From: CAYRGC01 sp964423795
GTDB taxonomy: Bacteria; Patescibacteriota; Gracilibacteria; Peribacterales; Peribacteraceae
Assembly: GCA_964423795.1 (NCBI GenBank)
Contig: CAYRGC010000002.1
Location: 62,001-126,000 of the forward strand
Length of the DNA: 64,000 nt
Reading direction: 5' to 3'
Below, in pieces: positions 1-7,690 of the stretch. Position 1 is the first letter of the stretch, and each line of letters opens with the position of its first letter. Below the pieces are notes generated by a model. It searched no databases. It had not been told where the DNA came from and saw only the letters and a program-made list of their open reading frames with translations. Position numbers and translations under genes: made by a program.

Positions 1-522
1 CGTGAAGAAGTTGCCGTAGATCGCGCCGCCGACGACGCCCGCGAGGACGCGCGGCGGCCAATCGCGCAGTTCGATGCGGAAGTAGCGCCACCCTTGGGTG
101 AGGAAGCTCGCGACGCTCGCGTACATGAATCCGCTGAAGAGGGGCACGCCGAAGATCTTCGCGTACGCGAACGACGGGTACGACCACTGGCCGTGATGGA
201 CCTTGAAGATCTCCATCCCCAGCCCGAGCAGGTGGAAGAGGCAGATCACTTTGAGCTCGTCCTTCGTCTCGAGCCCGGAGAAGTAGAGGAACGCCTGCAT
301 CGCGAGACAAAGAAGAAGCAACACGTCGTACCGCGGAAGCGGGAGCAGCGACGGGAACGCCTGCGTGAGGAGGAGCATCGCGAAGATGAAGGCCGGGAAC
401 AGGCACGCGAGCGCGTTCTTGATCCCGAAAATCAGGAACTCGTTCCAGAACGCCTGCCAGCGCGAGTGCGACGGCAGGGATCGGAAGTGACGTTCGAGGG
501 CGTGACTGATCGCGGTTTGCAC
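1..522 (-). CDS. DUF817 family membrane protein (C-terminus beyond window edge)
   Basis: The minus strand encodes 174 residues running off the window. The visible part is hydrophobic, with several membrane segments, and carries the DUF817 hallmarks: MQAFLYFSGLETKDELKV, FHLLGLGMEIFKVHHG and GVPLFSGFMYASVASF. The family is a roughly 270-residue integral membrane family of unknown function. The start is taken as GTG at 522 because an in-frame stop lies shortly upstream and no ATG is available. There is no Shine-Dalgarno sequence. The plus-strand Glu/Arg-rich frame over the same DNA is its shadow. Confidence 0.8.
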   Translation of the reverse strand, partial: MQTAISHALERHFRSLPSHSRWQAFWNEFLIFGIKNALACLFPAFIFAMLLLTQAFPSLLPLPRYDVLLLLCLAMQAFLYFSGLETKDELKVICLFHLLGLGMEIFKVHHGQWSYPSFAYAKIFGVPLFSGFMYASVASFLTQGWRYFRIELRDWPPRVLAGVVGGAIYGNFFT

Positions 523-647
523 AGAGACGAAGCGTAGCGCTTCTTAGAACTGAGACCAAAAGTCCGAATACATTATGTGTTCTATAGAAGAGAGTTGATT
601 AGTAGCATGCAGGAGCGCGTCGAAGAGCACGGATCCGAATAACGTGC

Positions 648-653
648 TATACT
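648..653 (+). promoter_or_regulatory. extended -10 TGC-TATACT
   Basis: TGC directly precedes TATACT, the same -10 form seen at many genes here. The implied start is near 660, just before the structured RNA at 654-826. No convincing -35 is visible. Confidence 0.5.
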
Positions 654-826
654 TTCCGTCTCCGCTCCCTCACACCGTCGCTTCCGATTCGGTCACTAGA
701 ATCCATCTCGGATTTCTCCTTCCACGACGTGTTAGACAAGTCGTGCCGAAGGCTGGCTCTGCCAGCCTGGAGGCACACCACTGAGGGAAAAGGAGAGTCC
801 GCGAGAGGAAAAACCGTAGGTTTTTT
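654..826 (+). ncRNA. candidate structured small RNA upstream of ssrA
   Basis: This stretch has no credible ORF but contains nested inverted repeats. A closing stem pairs about 666-672 (TCCCTCA) with 782-788 (TGAGGGA), and outer pairing joins TTTCC/TCTC with GAGA/GGAAA. Internal hairpins are AGAATCC with GGATTTCT (699-717), CACGAC with GTCGTG (723-745) and GGCTGGC-TCT-GCCAGCC (751-767). It ends in an intrinsic terminator (809-826). No known family was recognised: it lacks the SRP and RNase P signature sequences. It could instead be the long 5' leader of tmRNA. Confidence 0.45.
809..826 (+). terminator. intrinsic terminator before ssrA
   Basis: AAAAACC-GTA-GGTTTTTT forms a 7-bp hairpin ending in six Ts. 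Confidence 0.55.
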
Positions 827-841
827 CTTTCGCGCATTTCT

Positions 842-1247
842 GGGGATGACAGGCTTCGACAGCGTGATTCTGGCGTGCGACCGCTTCTGTTCGGGTAGGC
901 AACGATACCCGTCACCCACCGTTGCAACCTATAGATGCTGATAACATCTTCACCCGCCTCTCCGACACGGTCGAGAACGCTTTCGCGTCCCTCGCCCGCC
1001 AGCCGGTCTTGGCTTAAGGTCTGACTTTTCGGACCGCGTCTCGCCTCCCACTCCTGCCTAAGGGGATGAGACGTCACTAGCAGGGCTCTCGCATCATCCG
1101 ACGTCGTGATGCCCGAGAGTATCCAGACGTCATCCCTCGCGCGGGTCTCTGCCACTCTCCCACCGCCGCGAGAAACGAGAGTGCCATGACAGTACAAGCA
1201 TCCGCGCTACACGTTGGACCCGGGTTCAACTCCCGGCATCTCCACCA
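842..1247 (+). ncRNA. ssrA: transfer-messenger RNA (tmRNA)
   Basis: The tRNA-like domain is clear. The 5' end GGGGATGACAGGCTTCGACA and the 3' end GGACCCGGGTTCAACTCC...CATCTCCACCA pair as a 7-bp acceptor stem (one G-U), with a standard T arm and an encoded CCA. The sequence TATAGAT before GCT at 937 matches the UAGNN-GCN context of a resume codon. From 937 an open frame of 26 codons runs to TAA at 1015-1017. The tag starts ADNIF and ends RQPVLA. Most tags end in LAA or ALA, and E. coli's has 10 residues, so this one is long and its last residues are unusual. The function is rescue of stalled ribosomes. Confidence 0.95.
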
Positions 1248-1267
1248 CACATTATTTTCACTATTCC

Positions 1268-1296
1268 TTGAACAAGCTTTTTGTTAAATTTATTTA
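1268..1296 (+). promoter_or_regulatory. putative promoter of the DUF4365 cassette
   Basis: TTGAAC (1268-1273), a 17-base spacer, and TATTTA (1291-1296) lie just before ATG 1301. The DNA is AT-rich, so a chance match is possible. Confidence 0.35.
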
Positions 1297-1300
1297 TTGC

Positions 1301-1795
1301 ATGATCGAGAGTAACCAAAAAGAACAATTCAGTTTGGCTTTTGTTCGAGCAGTTGCAGCAACAGCGGGTTTTAAAATCCGAAAGGAAGAAGTTGATGACG
1401 ACAGTATTGATATTGAAATCTGCGCTTCATATTCAGAAGAATTCTCACAATGTCCTCAATTAACAGTCCAATTGAAATGCACAGGCAGAGAAATTTTAAA
1501 TGCAACTGAAGTTTCATATCCAATCTCAATAAAAAATTATAATGATTTGAGAAGGAAAACACACGTGCCCCGGATTTTAGTAGTGATGAGAGTGCCTAAA
1601 AATATTCAGGAATGGTTAGAACATTCAGAAGAAAAAACAATAATTCAACACTGCTGTTATTGGGAATCTTTATTGGGGAAAGATGAAATTCCGAACCAAG
1701 ATACTGTTACAGTGTCCTTTCCTAGAAATCAGATGTTTAATCCGACATCGCTCAAGGAAATAATGAGGAAGATTAATAATGACCAACCACTTTAA
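1301..1795 (+). CDS. DUF4365 domain protein (nuclease-like)
   Basis: A 164-residue protein that matches the DUF4365 pattern. Asp37 in SIDIEI is followed by the strand LTVQLKCTG with Gln57-x-Lys59, then Y-PI-IKNYNDL and PRILVVMRVP. This D...QxK layout is that of the PD-(D/E)xK (restriction-endonuclease-like) fold. DUF4365 proteins are often found in defence and mobile contexts (family knowledge). ATG 1301 fits the conserved N-terminus. The stop overlaps the next start (TAATG at 1793-1797), so the two are translationally coupled. Base composition is about 38% GC against about 65% around it, which indicates transfer. It starts 54 bases after the tmRNA CCA. Confidence 0.75.
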   Translation: MIESNQKEQFSLAFVRAVAATAGFKIRKEEVDDDSIDIEICASYSEEFSQCPQLTVQLKCTGREILNATEVSYPISIKNYNDLRRKTHVPRILVVMRVPKNIQEWLEHSEEKTIIQHCCYWESLLGKDEIPNQDTVTVSFPRNQMFNPTSLKEIMRKINNDQPL

Positions 1796-2940
1796 TGCCT
1801 AATCGTTTTCCTTACATCGAGCTAGTCGCAGCACTAAAGCCTGCAGATATAAATGATTATCTGTCCGGCCGAAAGTGGAAAATTGCGAAACAAAAAGAGG
1901 AAAAAATTATTTGGATGTTTAATGACGACCCTTCAAAAAATATTTTATTACCTTTAAAAAGAGATTACGTAGATTATGTAGACCGCAAAATTCAATTTAT
2001 TGAAGACCTGGCATTAATTGAAAAGAGGCCGGTTATTCAAATAATCAATGACATAGCCGCAATAAACAATGATGTTATTCGTATCCGTCTGCACGGAATT
2101 GATACTGTCGATGGATGTATTCCTTTATTTCAGGGCGCAGAAATGATCGAAAAAAGTTATGAAATGATTCTTGCCGCTGCGTGTGCAAGCGTTAAACCTA
2201 TGCCTATATATCAAGGGCAAAGATATAAACAGGCAATGGAGTACATTAAAAATGTTAAACTAGGTCAGACGGAGATTGGAAGCTATGTAATAACCGCGCA
2301 TTCTCCTATTTCAAGATCTGCTCAGATGAGCTTAGATCAAAATGCTGACGAGTCATTTGAGCGTAGGGTAATAAGGACATTCGTTAATGCAGTCCAATCT
2401 GCAAAAGAGGCGACTAGGCAGTCACTAGAAGCTGGTAATGTTAATATTTTCCGTCAGTTTGTTGAGAACGGAGTAAGTGCAAATTTATGTGAAGCAATCG
2501 CTGATATAAGGTCGATAGATGAAACTGCTGATTTGAGTTTTGACATAAGTTGGTCGCCTTATTTTTCGACACCTAAGGACTTACCTACTCATTTTGATTT
2601 TGCCGCTAATGAAATTCCCGTATTAAGAGATGCTGCAGAATTATTCAGAGAAAAAATTCCATTAACAGATTTCTTTCTTAAAGGAATTATTCACAAACTA
2701 GAGCGACATCAGAAAGATGGGCCGGGAATTATTGTTGTGGCATCTTTTAGCGAGGACTATGAAGGAAAAATGATACGAGTCGCTTTATCTGCAGATGATT
2801 ACAATAAGGCTATTAAGGCGCACGAAGAATTCGCCGTGATGTCTTGTTATGGAAGATTAAGAAAGGAGGGTAGTTTTTGGTATTTAGATGACTATAGAGA
2901 CTTCATAACCGAAGAAGTGATTCGAGCAACACCTAATTAA
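1795..2940 (+). CDS. unrecognised partner protein of the DUF4365 cassette
   Basis: A 381-residue soluble protein I cannot assign. It is AT-rich like its upstream partner and its ATG overlaps that gene's TAA by one base, so the two form a coupled pair. The sequence looks well folded: an N-terminal region with RDYVDYVDRKIQFIEDLA and DTVDGCIPLFQGAEMIEKSYEMILAAACA, a central helical stretch, and a C-terminal part with PGIIVVASFSEDYEG and SFWYLDDYRDF. No helicase, ATPase, TIR or nuclease motif is evident. Its constant pairing with a nuclease-like protein would suggest a sensor, inhibitor or structural partner. That is an inference. Confidence 0.6.
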   Translation: MPNRFPYIELVAALKPADINDYLSGRKWKIAKQKEEKIIWMFNDDPSKNILLPLKRDYVDYVDRKIQFIEDLALIEKRPVIQIINDIAAINNDVIRIRLHGIDTVDGCIPLFQGAEMIEKSYEMILAAACASVKPMPIYQGQRYKQAMEYIKNVKLGQTEIGSYVITAHSPISRSAQMSLDQNADESFERRVIRTFVNAVQSAKEATRQSLEAGNVNIFRQFVENGVSANLCEAIADIRSIDETADLSFDISWSPYFSTPKDLPTHFDFAANEIPVLRDAAELFREKIPLTDFFLKGIIHKLERHQKDGPGIIVVASFSEDYEGKMIRVALSADDYNKAIKAHEEFAVMSCYGRLRKEGSFWYLDDYRDFITEEVIRATPN

Positions 2941-3026
2941 TAAGTAATTAAGGAGCTATTAATTTCATTTATGATTCTATGAAGCTTTGCTTTACTTCTT
3001 CTCTTTAAGTACCCCACACTCCTCCT

Positions 3027-3437
3027 ATGCCCTCCATCAATCCGTACATCAACTTCAACGGGAACGCCGAGGAGGCGTTCACATTCTACAAGTCCGTCTT
3101 CGGCGGGGAGTTCGGAAAGATCATCCGCTTCAAGGACCTGGGCATGACGGGCAAGGAGGAGAACAAGGTCCTGCGGATTTCGCTACCCATCGGCAACTGC
3201 GTCCTCATGGCCAACGACGTGCCGGAGCAGATGGGGCGCGTGAGCGAGAACGAGAACCGGTCGAAGATCGCCGTGATCGCGGAGAGCCGCGAGGAGGCGG
3301 AGAGAATCTTCAACGGTCTCTCCAAAGGCGGCACGGTCGAAATGCCGATGGACCAAAGTCCGTGGGGTACCTTCTTCGCGATGTTCCGCGACAAATACGG
3401 CATCGAGTGGACGATCGAATTTGATCCGAAGAAGTAA
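3027..3437 (+). CDS. PhnB-like VOC (glyoxalase superfamily) protein
   Basis: 136 residues with the PhnB/YjdN form of the vicinal-oxygen-chelate fold: PSINPYINFNGNAEEAFTFY at the start, FGGEFGKI, LMANDVPE and a closing WGTFFAMFRDKYGIEWTIEF. The family's 3-demethylubiquinone methyltransferase name is historical and enzymatic activity is generally unproven. It stands alone between the AT-rich cassette and the DUF2975 gene. Two further VOC proteins occur in this window (30064-31017 and 31498-31950). Confidence 0.85.
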   Translation: MPSINPYINFNGNAEEAFTFYKSVFGGEFGKIIRFKDLGMTGKEENKVLRISLPIGNCVLMANDVPEQMGRVSENENRSKIAVIAESREEAERIFNGLSKGGTVEMPMDQSPWGTFFAMFRDKYGIEWTIEFDPKK

Positions 3438-3451
3438 ACGATAAAAATATA

Positions 3452-3480
3452 TTGATTATCGATACATGAAGACGTAGGAT
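3452..3480 (+). promoter_or_regulatory. promoter of the DUF2975/XRE pair
   Basis: TTGATT (3452-3457), a 17-base spacer and TAGGAT (3475-3480) stand 8 bases before ATG 3489. CGATA and TATCG arms flank the -35 region and could be an operator for the XRE protein encoded just downstream. Confidence 0.6.
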
Positions 3481-3488
3481 GCGGAACC

Positions 3489-3965
3489 ATGAAACGCACT
3501 CCTACGCTCTTCCTGCAGGTCGTTCTCGTCCTCGTCGGCATCGTCGCGCTCGGGCTCCTGCTCCTCGAACCCCACCTCGAAGGCGTGAATGCGGGGAAGG
3601 CGTTCTTCGCGGTGTACGCGGATCCCTTCATCGCGCTCGTGTACGCCGGATCGATTCCCTTCTTCTATGCGTTGTATCAGGCGATCAACGTGCTCGGCTA
3701 CGCCGGACGGAACAAGGTGTTTTCCATCGAGGCGGTGACGGCCTTCCGCACGATCAAGTACTGCGCGCTCACGATCGTCGGGTTCGTCGTGGCGGAGGAA
3801 TTGTTCATCATGATGACCCACGGCAACGATGACGCCACCGGCGCCTTCATGATCGGCGTGATGATTTCGTTTTGTTCCATCGTGATCGCCATCGCCGCGG
3901 CGGTGTTCGAGCGCGTGCTTACGAGCGCCGTCGAGATGAAGTCCGAGAACGACCTCACCGTCTGA
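3489..3965 (+). CDS. DUF2975 family membrane protein
   Basis: 158 residues with four predicted membrane segments (about 8-27, 46-68, 88-110 and 118-142), the layout of DUF2975 proteins. AFRTIKYCALTIVGF resembles the family's conserved central helix. The gene lies 10 bases before a YozG-like XRE regulator, the typical genomic partner of DUF2975, so the two probably form one operon. The function of the pair is unknown. Confidence 0.75.
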   Translation: MKRTPTLFLQVVLVLVGIVALGLLLLEPHLEGVNAGKAFFAVYADPFIALVYAGSIPFFYALYQAINVLGYAGRNKVFSIEAVTAFRTIKYCALTIVGFVVAEELFIMMTHGNDDATGAFMIGVMISFCSIVIAIAAAVFERVLTSAVEMKSENDLTV

Positions 3966-3975
3966 TCCATCTGCT

Positions 3976-4179
3976 ATGGCAATCGTCATCAACATCGACG
4001 TGCAGCTGGCGAAGAAAAAGATGAGCGTCACCGAGCTCGCGAAGAAAGTGGGCATCACGATGGCCAACATCTCCGTGCTCAAGAACGGGAAGGCGAAGGC
4101 CGTGCGGTTCTCGACGCTCGAAGCCATTTGCAAGACGCTCGAGTGCCAGCCCGGCGACATCCTGGAGTACCGGAAATGA
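3976..4179 (+). CDS. YozG-like XRE/Cro family regulator
   Basis: A 67-residue single-domain helix-turn-helix protein. KKMSVTELAKKVGITMANIS followed by VLKNGKAKAVRFSTLEAICK is the Cro/C1 helix-turn-helix, and CQPGDILEYRK is the usual C-terminus of the YozG group. It follows the DUF2975 membrane protein and probably regulates that operon. Confidence 0.88.
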   Translation: MAIVINIDVQLAKKKMSVTELAKKVGITMANISVLKNGKAKAVRFSTLEAICKTLECQPGDILEYRK

Positions 4180-4212
4180 CCGAAAATGCGCGACGCACGC
4201 CCCGCGCCCTGC

Positions 4213-4218
4213 CATACT
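4213..4218 (+). promoter_or_regulatory. extended -10 TGC-CATACT, leaderless
   Basis: Ends 8 bases before ATG 4227, so transcription would begin at or next to the start codon. Confidence 0.5.
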
Positions 4219-4226
4219 GGCCGTCC

Positions 4227-4523
4227 ATGCCGAAGACCACGATCGCCACCGGCGTCGTCCACACCGTTCCCGCGGACCTGCGCTCCATGCTCACGACGAA
4301 CCCCGACGTGCTCGCGCTCTGGAACGACCTCACGCCGCTCGCGCGCAACGAGTGGATCTGCTGGATGACGATCGTGAAGCAGGCGGAGACGCGCGCGGAT
4401 CACCTGCGGCAGATCTCCGAGCGGCTCCTCGACGGCGAGCGTCGCCCGTGCTGCTGGCCGGGCTGCCCGCACAGGAACAAAAACGCCGCGAAATGGTTCG
4501 CGAAGAAAGCACCGAAGAAATGA
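4227..4523 (+). CDS. YdeI/OmpD-associated C-terminal-domain protein
   Basis: A 98-residue protein that matches the helical C-terminal domain of the YdeI/OmpD-associated family: VPADLRSMLTTNPDVLALWN, LTPLARNEWICWMTIVKQAE and TRADHLRQISERLLDG. It ends with a Cys pattern, CCWPGCPH. Start 4227 is chosen because an extended -10 lies 8 bases upstream. An alternative in-frame ATG at 4176 overlaps the stop of the XRE gene (ATGA) and would add 17 Arg/Pro-rich residues. A full-length relative is at 37843-38418. Confidence 0.75.
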   Translation: MPKTTIATGVVHTVPADLRSMLTTNPDVLALWNDLTPLARNEWICWMTIVKQAETRADHLRQISERLLDGERRPCCWPGCPHRNKNAAKWFAKKAPKK

Positions 4524-4581
4524 TCACGACGATCGATCCGCGATTTTCGCTTCGATCAGTCTCTTTTCCCGAACACAATTC

Positions 4582-5988
4582 TTATACGGGAAGCGTGAAG
4601 CTGACCGTGGTCCCCTCGCCTTCCACGCTCTCGACCGTGAGGTCGCCGCCGGCGCGGCGCACGATGCCGCGGGCGATGAAGAGGCCGAGTCCGTTGCCGT
4701 CGGGCTTCATGTGCCCGGAGTTGGTGGCGCGGTAATATTCGGTGGCGATCTTGGGGAGCTCCGAGGCGGGGATGCCCACGCCGTGGTCGATGACGCTCGC
4801 GCGGATGCCGGCCTTCGTGCGGCGCACGGTGACGGCGATCTCCTTGCCCTCGTGGGAATAATCCATGGCGTTCTTGAGGAGCTCGCCGAGCACGCCGGCA
4901 ATGAGCGTCTGGTCGATCGTGACGGTGAGGCCGGGATCGACGGACGTCACGACGCGGTACTTGCGCTGGGCGATGCGGGCGCGCGACTCGTCGACGACGT
5001 TTTGCACCACGGTCTCGAGCGAGACGGGCTCCGCCTTGTACTGCAGCTCGCCGCGGTGGACGCGGTCGGCTTTGGCCAGCGCCTGGAAGACGCCGTCGAT
5101 GCGGCCCGTGACGTCGGCGAGGTTGGCGATGCTCGACTTGAGCTCCTCCTCCGACACCTTGCCGTCGCCGAGCGACTCCACGGTCCACTTGAGGATCGTG
5201 AGCGGCTGGCCGAGCTGGTGATAGGTGAGGCGCAGGAGTCCCGAGCGCGCGGCCTCGAGGTCGCGGAGTTCCTGCAGGCGGCGCCGCGAGAACGAGAGCG
5301 TGACGTAGCCCGCGATGCCGAGTCCGAGCAGGATCACGAGGAGCAGGAGCACCGGAGAGAAGATGCGGTTGCTGAGCTGCACGAAGTGGGCGGCGTCCAT
5401 GTCCACGCCGAGGAACATGTCCGTCGTGTGGCCGGCGGCGTCGCGGATCGGGGCGAAGCCGGAGATGTAGGTGCCCCACTGGTCGCTGTAGGGGGCGTCG
5501 TCGGTCACGGGCTCGAGCAGGCCGCGGGGCATGACGGGATCGTCGTTCTCGTAGGGGGTGCCCGTCGGGGCGGGCTCGTCCTCCTCGTCGAGCTTGCCGT
5601 CGCCGTTGAGGTCCTTGATGGCCACGGGCGAGAGCGAGTCGGCGTCGGCGACGAACTCGTATGTTCCGTTCGGGAGGGCCCGGAGGATGTAGATGAATCG
5701 GATGTCCTTGTTCTGGTCACGGATGTCGTTGAGGCGCTTGATCATGTCCCGGTAGACGGGCTTCTTGATGTCCTCGAGGACGTGGAGCTGGTTCAAGTCG
5801 TCCGGGGAAAACTGCAGCGCCGAGACGGCGGCGATGCCGCGGAGGCGCTCGCGGAGCTCGTCGCGCATGAGCGTCTGCCCGCGGCCGCGGAACAGCGTGC
5901 CCATCAGCACGAGCGCCGTGAGGATGAAGGCGCTGAGCGCGACGGTCGCGGCGTTCTGGGCAAGCCGGAGGAGGAGACGGGAGAACAT
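4582..5988 (-). CDS. membrane sensor histidine kinase (second of tandem pair)
   Basis: About 468 residues. Membrane segments near 10-33 and 211-235 enclose an extracytoplasmic sensor of about 175 residues. The sensor contains an EF-hand-like loop, DLNGDGKLDEED (about 126-137), and the DQWGTYISGFAPIRD stretch of Cache-like domains. The HisKA H-box is TYHQLGQPLTILKW (His near 257), followed by the N-box ELLKNAMDYS, G1 DHGVGIP, G2 GNGLGLFIARG and GEGTTVSFTLP. The residue after the phospho-His is Gln, not the usual Glu/Asp. Its ATG overlaps the stop of the upstream paralogue (TGATG at 5986-5990). No response regulator lies nearby. Confidence 0.9.
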   Translation of the reverse strand: MFSRLLLRLAQNAATVALSAFILTALVLMGTLFRGRGQTLMRDELRERLRGIAAVSALQFSPDDLNQLHVLEDIKKPVYRDMIKRLNDIRDQNKDIRFIYILRALPNGTYEFVADADSLSPVAIKDLNGDGKLDEEDEPAPTGTPYENDDPVMPRGLLEPVTDDAPYSDQWGTYISGFAPIRDAAGHTTDMFLGVDMDAAHFVQLSNRIFSPVLLLLVILLGLGIAGYVTLSFSRRRLQELRDLEAARSGLLRLTYHQLGQPLTILKWTVESLGDGKVSEEELKSSIANLADVTGRIDGVFQALAKADRVHRGELQYKAEPVSLETVVQNVVDESRARIAQRKYRVVTSVDPGLTVTIDQTLIAGVLGELLKNAMDYSHEGKEIAVTVRRTKAGIRASVIDHGVGIPASELPKIATEYYRATNSGHMKPDGNGLGLFIARGIVRRAGGDLTVESVEGEGTTVSFTLPV

Positions 5989-7496
5989 CAGGAGTTGGGA
6001 AGAGCGATCGGCAGGGTGAAGCTGACGGTGGTACCCGCGCCCTTCACGCTCTCGAGGCGCATGCGGCCGCCCGCGCGCTCGATGATGCCGCGCGCGACGA
6101 AGAGGCCCATGCCGTTGCCGTCGGGCTTGTAGAGCGCTGCGTCCTTGCCGCGGACGTACTTGTTGAAGATGCGCGAGCGGTCCTCGTAGTCGATGCCGTA
6201 GCCGTGGTCGGTGACGTTCACCGAGACCGTGGCGCCCTTCTTCTCCGCGCCGATCTCGATGACCGTGCGCGGGGGGGAATAATCCATCGCGTTCTGCAGG
6301 AGCTCCCGCAGCACGCCGCCGATGAGGAGGCGGTCGAGCGGGAGGAGGAGCGCGGAATCGACGTTCACGATCACCCGCTGCTCCTTGTGCGCGAAGGCGC
6401 TGGAGAGTTCGGCCAGCACGTCCTCGCACAGATCGCGCAGCGCGGAAAGTTCCGGCTTGTAGACGATCTTCCCCTCCTCGATGAGGGACGCCTGCTTGAG
6501 CGTGTCGAGGATCCCGCGGAACTGCGCGAGGGAGATGCGCATGTCGCGGATGTGATCGCGCACGGCGGGTTCCAGGGGCGCCTTGTTTTGGAGCGCCTCC
6601 TCGAGGGTCTCGAGCGACCACGAGCTGATCGTGAGCGGGGTGCCCAGTTGGTGATAGGTGAGGAGCATCATGCCCGCGCGCTCCTGCTGCACGCCCTCGT
6701 ACGCTTCCACGCGGCGCTGCCAGAGGAAGACCAGGATGTAGACGAGGAAGAGGAGGGACGTGAGGCAGAAGGCGAAGAACGCGAGCGGCGAGAACACGCT
6801 GTGCGAGAGGCGGATGTAGTCGTCGGCACTCATGTCGATGCCGAGGATGGCCACGGTCTTGCCGAAGCGGTCGAGGATCGGGGCGTAGCCGGAGATGGTG
6901 GCCCCCCACTGGTCGGTGATGATCTCCGCGTCCACGGCCGGCGCGTCGAACGCGCTCATCATCGCCGGGGCGTCCGAGGGATCGTAGAGGTCGCCGGGAT
7001 AGGACGCCTCCTCGTCGGGATCGACGACGCCGTTGCGGTTCCGATCAAGCGCGTCTTCCGAGGATAACGCATCGGCGTCTGCGACGAATTCCAGCATGCC
7101 CGGGACGGCCGAACGGCGGAGGACGTACGCGTAATGGATGCCTGGCGCCGCCTCGCGGAGCCGGTTAAGCCCGCGAACGAGGCCGCGGAACTCCGGCGTC
7201 TCCATGGCCGGGCGACCGGTGATCGCCTCGATCGTCCCGGCATCGAAGCCCTGGGAGGCGACGGAGACGGTCGTGAGCAGCGAGTGGCGAAGTTCCTCTC
7301 CCATGTGCATCTGCGCGCGCAGGAAGAACACGGCCCCGAGAACGATCGTGAACCCGAAAATGAACGCAGAAAAGAAGACGATCTGCCAGTGGCGCCTCAG
7401 CACCCGGAGGATGAAGGAGAGAATGTGTGCTATTCCTCTGAGTATAGCAGAAAAACCCATTTCTCTCAACACACAAGCGAATCCCACTTTTCCCAT
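5988..7496 (-). CDS. membrane sensor histidine kinase (first of tandem pair)
   Basis: Up to 502 residues and a paralogue of the kinase downstream. Membrane segments near 38-60 and 236-259 flank a sensor with the EF-hand-like loop DRNRNGVVDPDE (151-162) and DQWGATISGYAPILD. The H-box is TYHQLGTPLTISSW (His282), with N-box ELLQNAMDYS, DHGYGID, GNGMGLFVARG and GAGTTVSFTLP. The start is uncertain. ATG 7496 is the longest. A TATACT -10 on the minus strand at 7446-7441 lies inside that reading and would favour a start further in, such as GTG 7403, or the non-canonical ATT 12 codons before GTG 7403, preceded by AGAGGA. Confidence 0.88.
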   Translation of the reverse strand: MGKVGFACVLREMGFSAILRGIAHILSFILRVLRRHWQIVFFSAFIFGFTIVLGAVFFLRAQMHMGEELRHSLLTTVSVASQGFDAGTIEAITGRPAMETPEFRGLVRGLNRLREAAPGIHYAYVLRRSAVPGMLEFVADADALSSEDALDRNRNGVVDPDEEASYPGDLYDPSDAPAMMSAFDAPAVDAEIITDQWGATISGYAPILDRFGKTVAILGIDMSADDYIRLSHSVFSPLAFFAFCLTSLLFLVYILVFLWQRRVEAYEGVQQERAGMMLLTYHQLGTPLTISSWSLETLEEALQNKAPLEPAVRDHIRDMRISLAQFRGILDTLKQASLIEEGKIVYKPELSALRDLCEDVLAELSSAFAHKEQRVIVNVDSALLLPLDRLLIGGVLRELLQNAMDYSPPRTVIEIGAEKKGATVSVNVTDHGYGIDYEDRSRIFNKYVRGKDAALYKPDGNGMGLFVARGIIERAGGRMRLESVKGAGTTVSFTLPIALPNS

Positions 7497-7517
7497 CAGA
7501 CAGCGAGAAAACTGCTG

Positions 7518-7523
7518 TTATAC
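7518..7523 (+). promoter_or_regulatory. extended -10 TGT-TATACT upstream of the surface protein
   Basis: Lies about 165 bases before ATG 7691. A second weaker GATACT at about 7577-7582 is nearer. The leader ends in 29 consecutive pyrimidines (7661-7689). Confidence 0.4.
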
Positions 7524-7690
7524 TCCGGGCCATCCGCATGCACTCGACACTATCAACCCCGCGAACGATCTCCCGCTGATACTACGGGGCGTCCACGTTT
7601 TTCCCGCAGACGGCAGGCCTGCGCAAGCGACTCGATCCCTTCGACGCAACGACCCTTCGCCCTCTCCTCCTCCCTCTTCCCCCTTCTCCG

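Noticed and set aside
94..537. A Glu/Arg-rich plus-strand frame at the left edge
   Set aside because: The minus strand encodes a clear DUF817 protein over the same bases.
2941..3030. A possible second att copy matching the tmRNA 3' end after the DUF4365 cassette
   Set aside because: Only a CCACAC-like word is shared. No stretch long enough for an att core was found.
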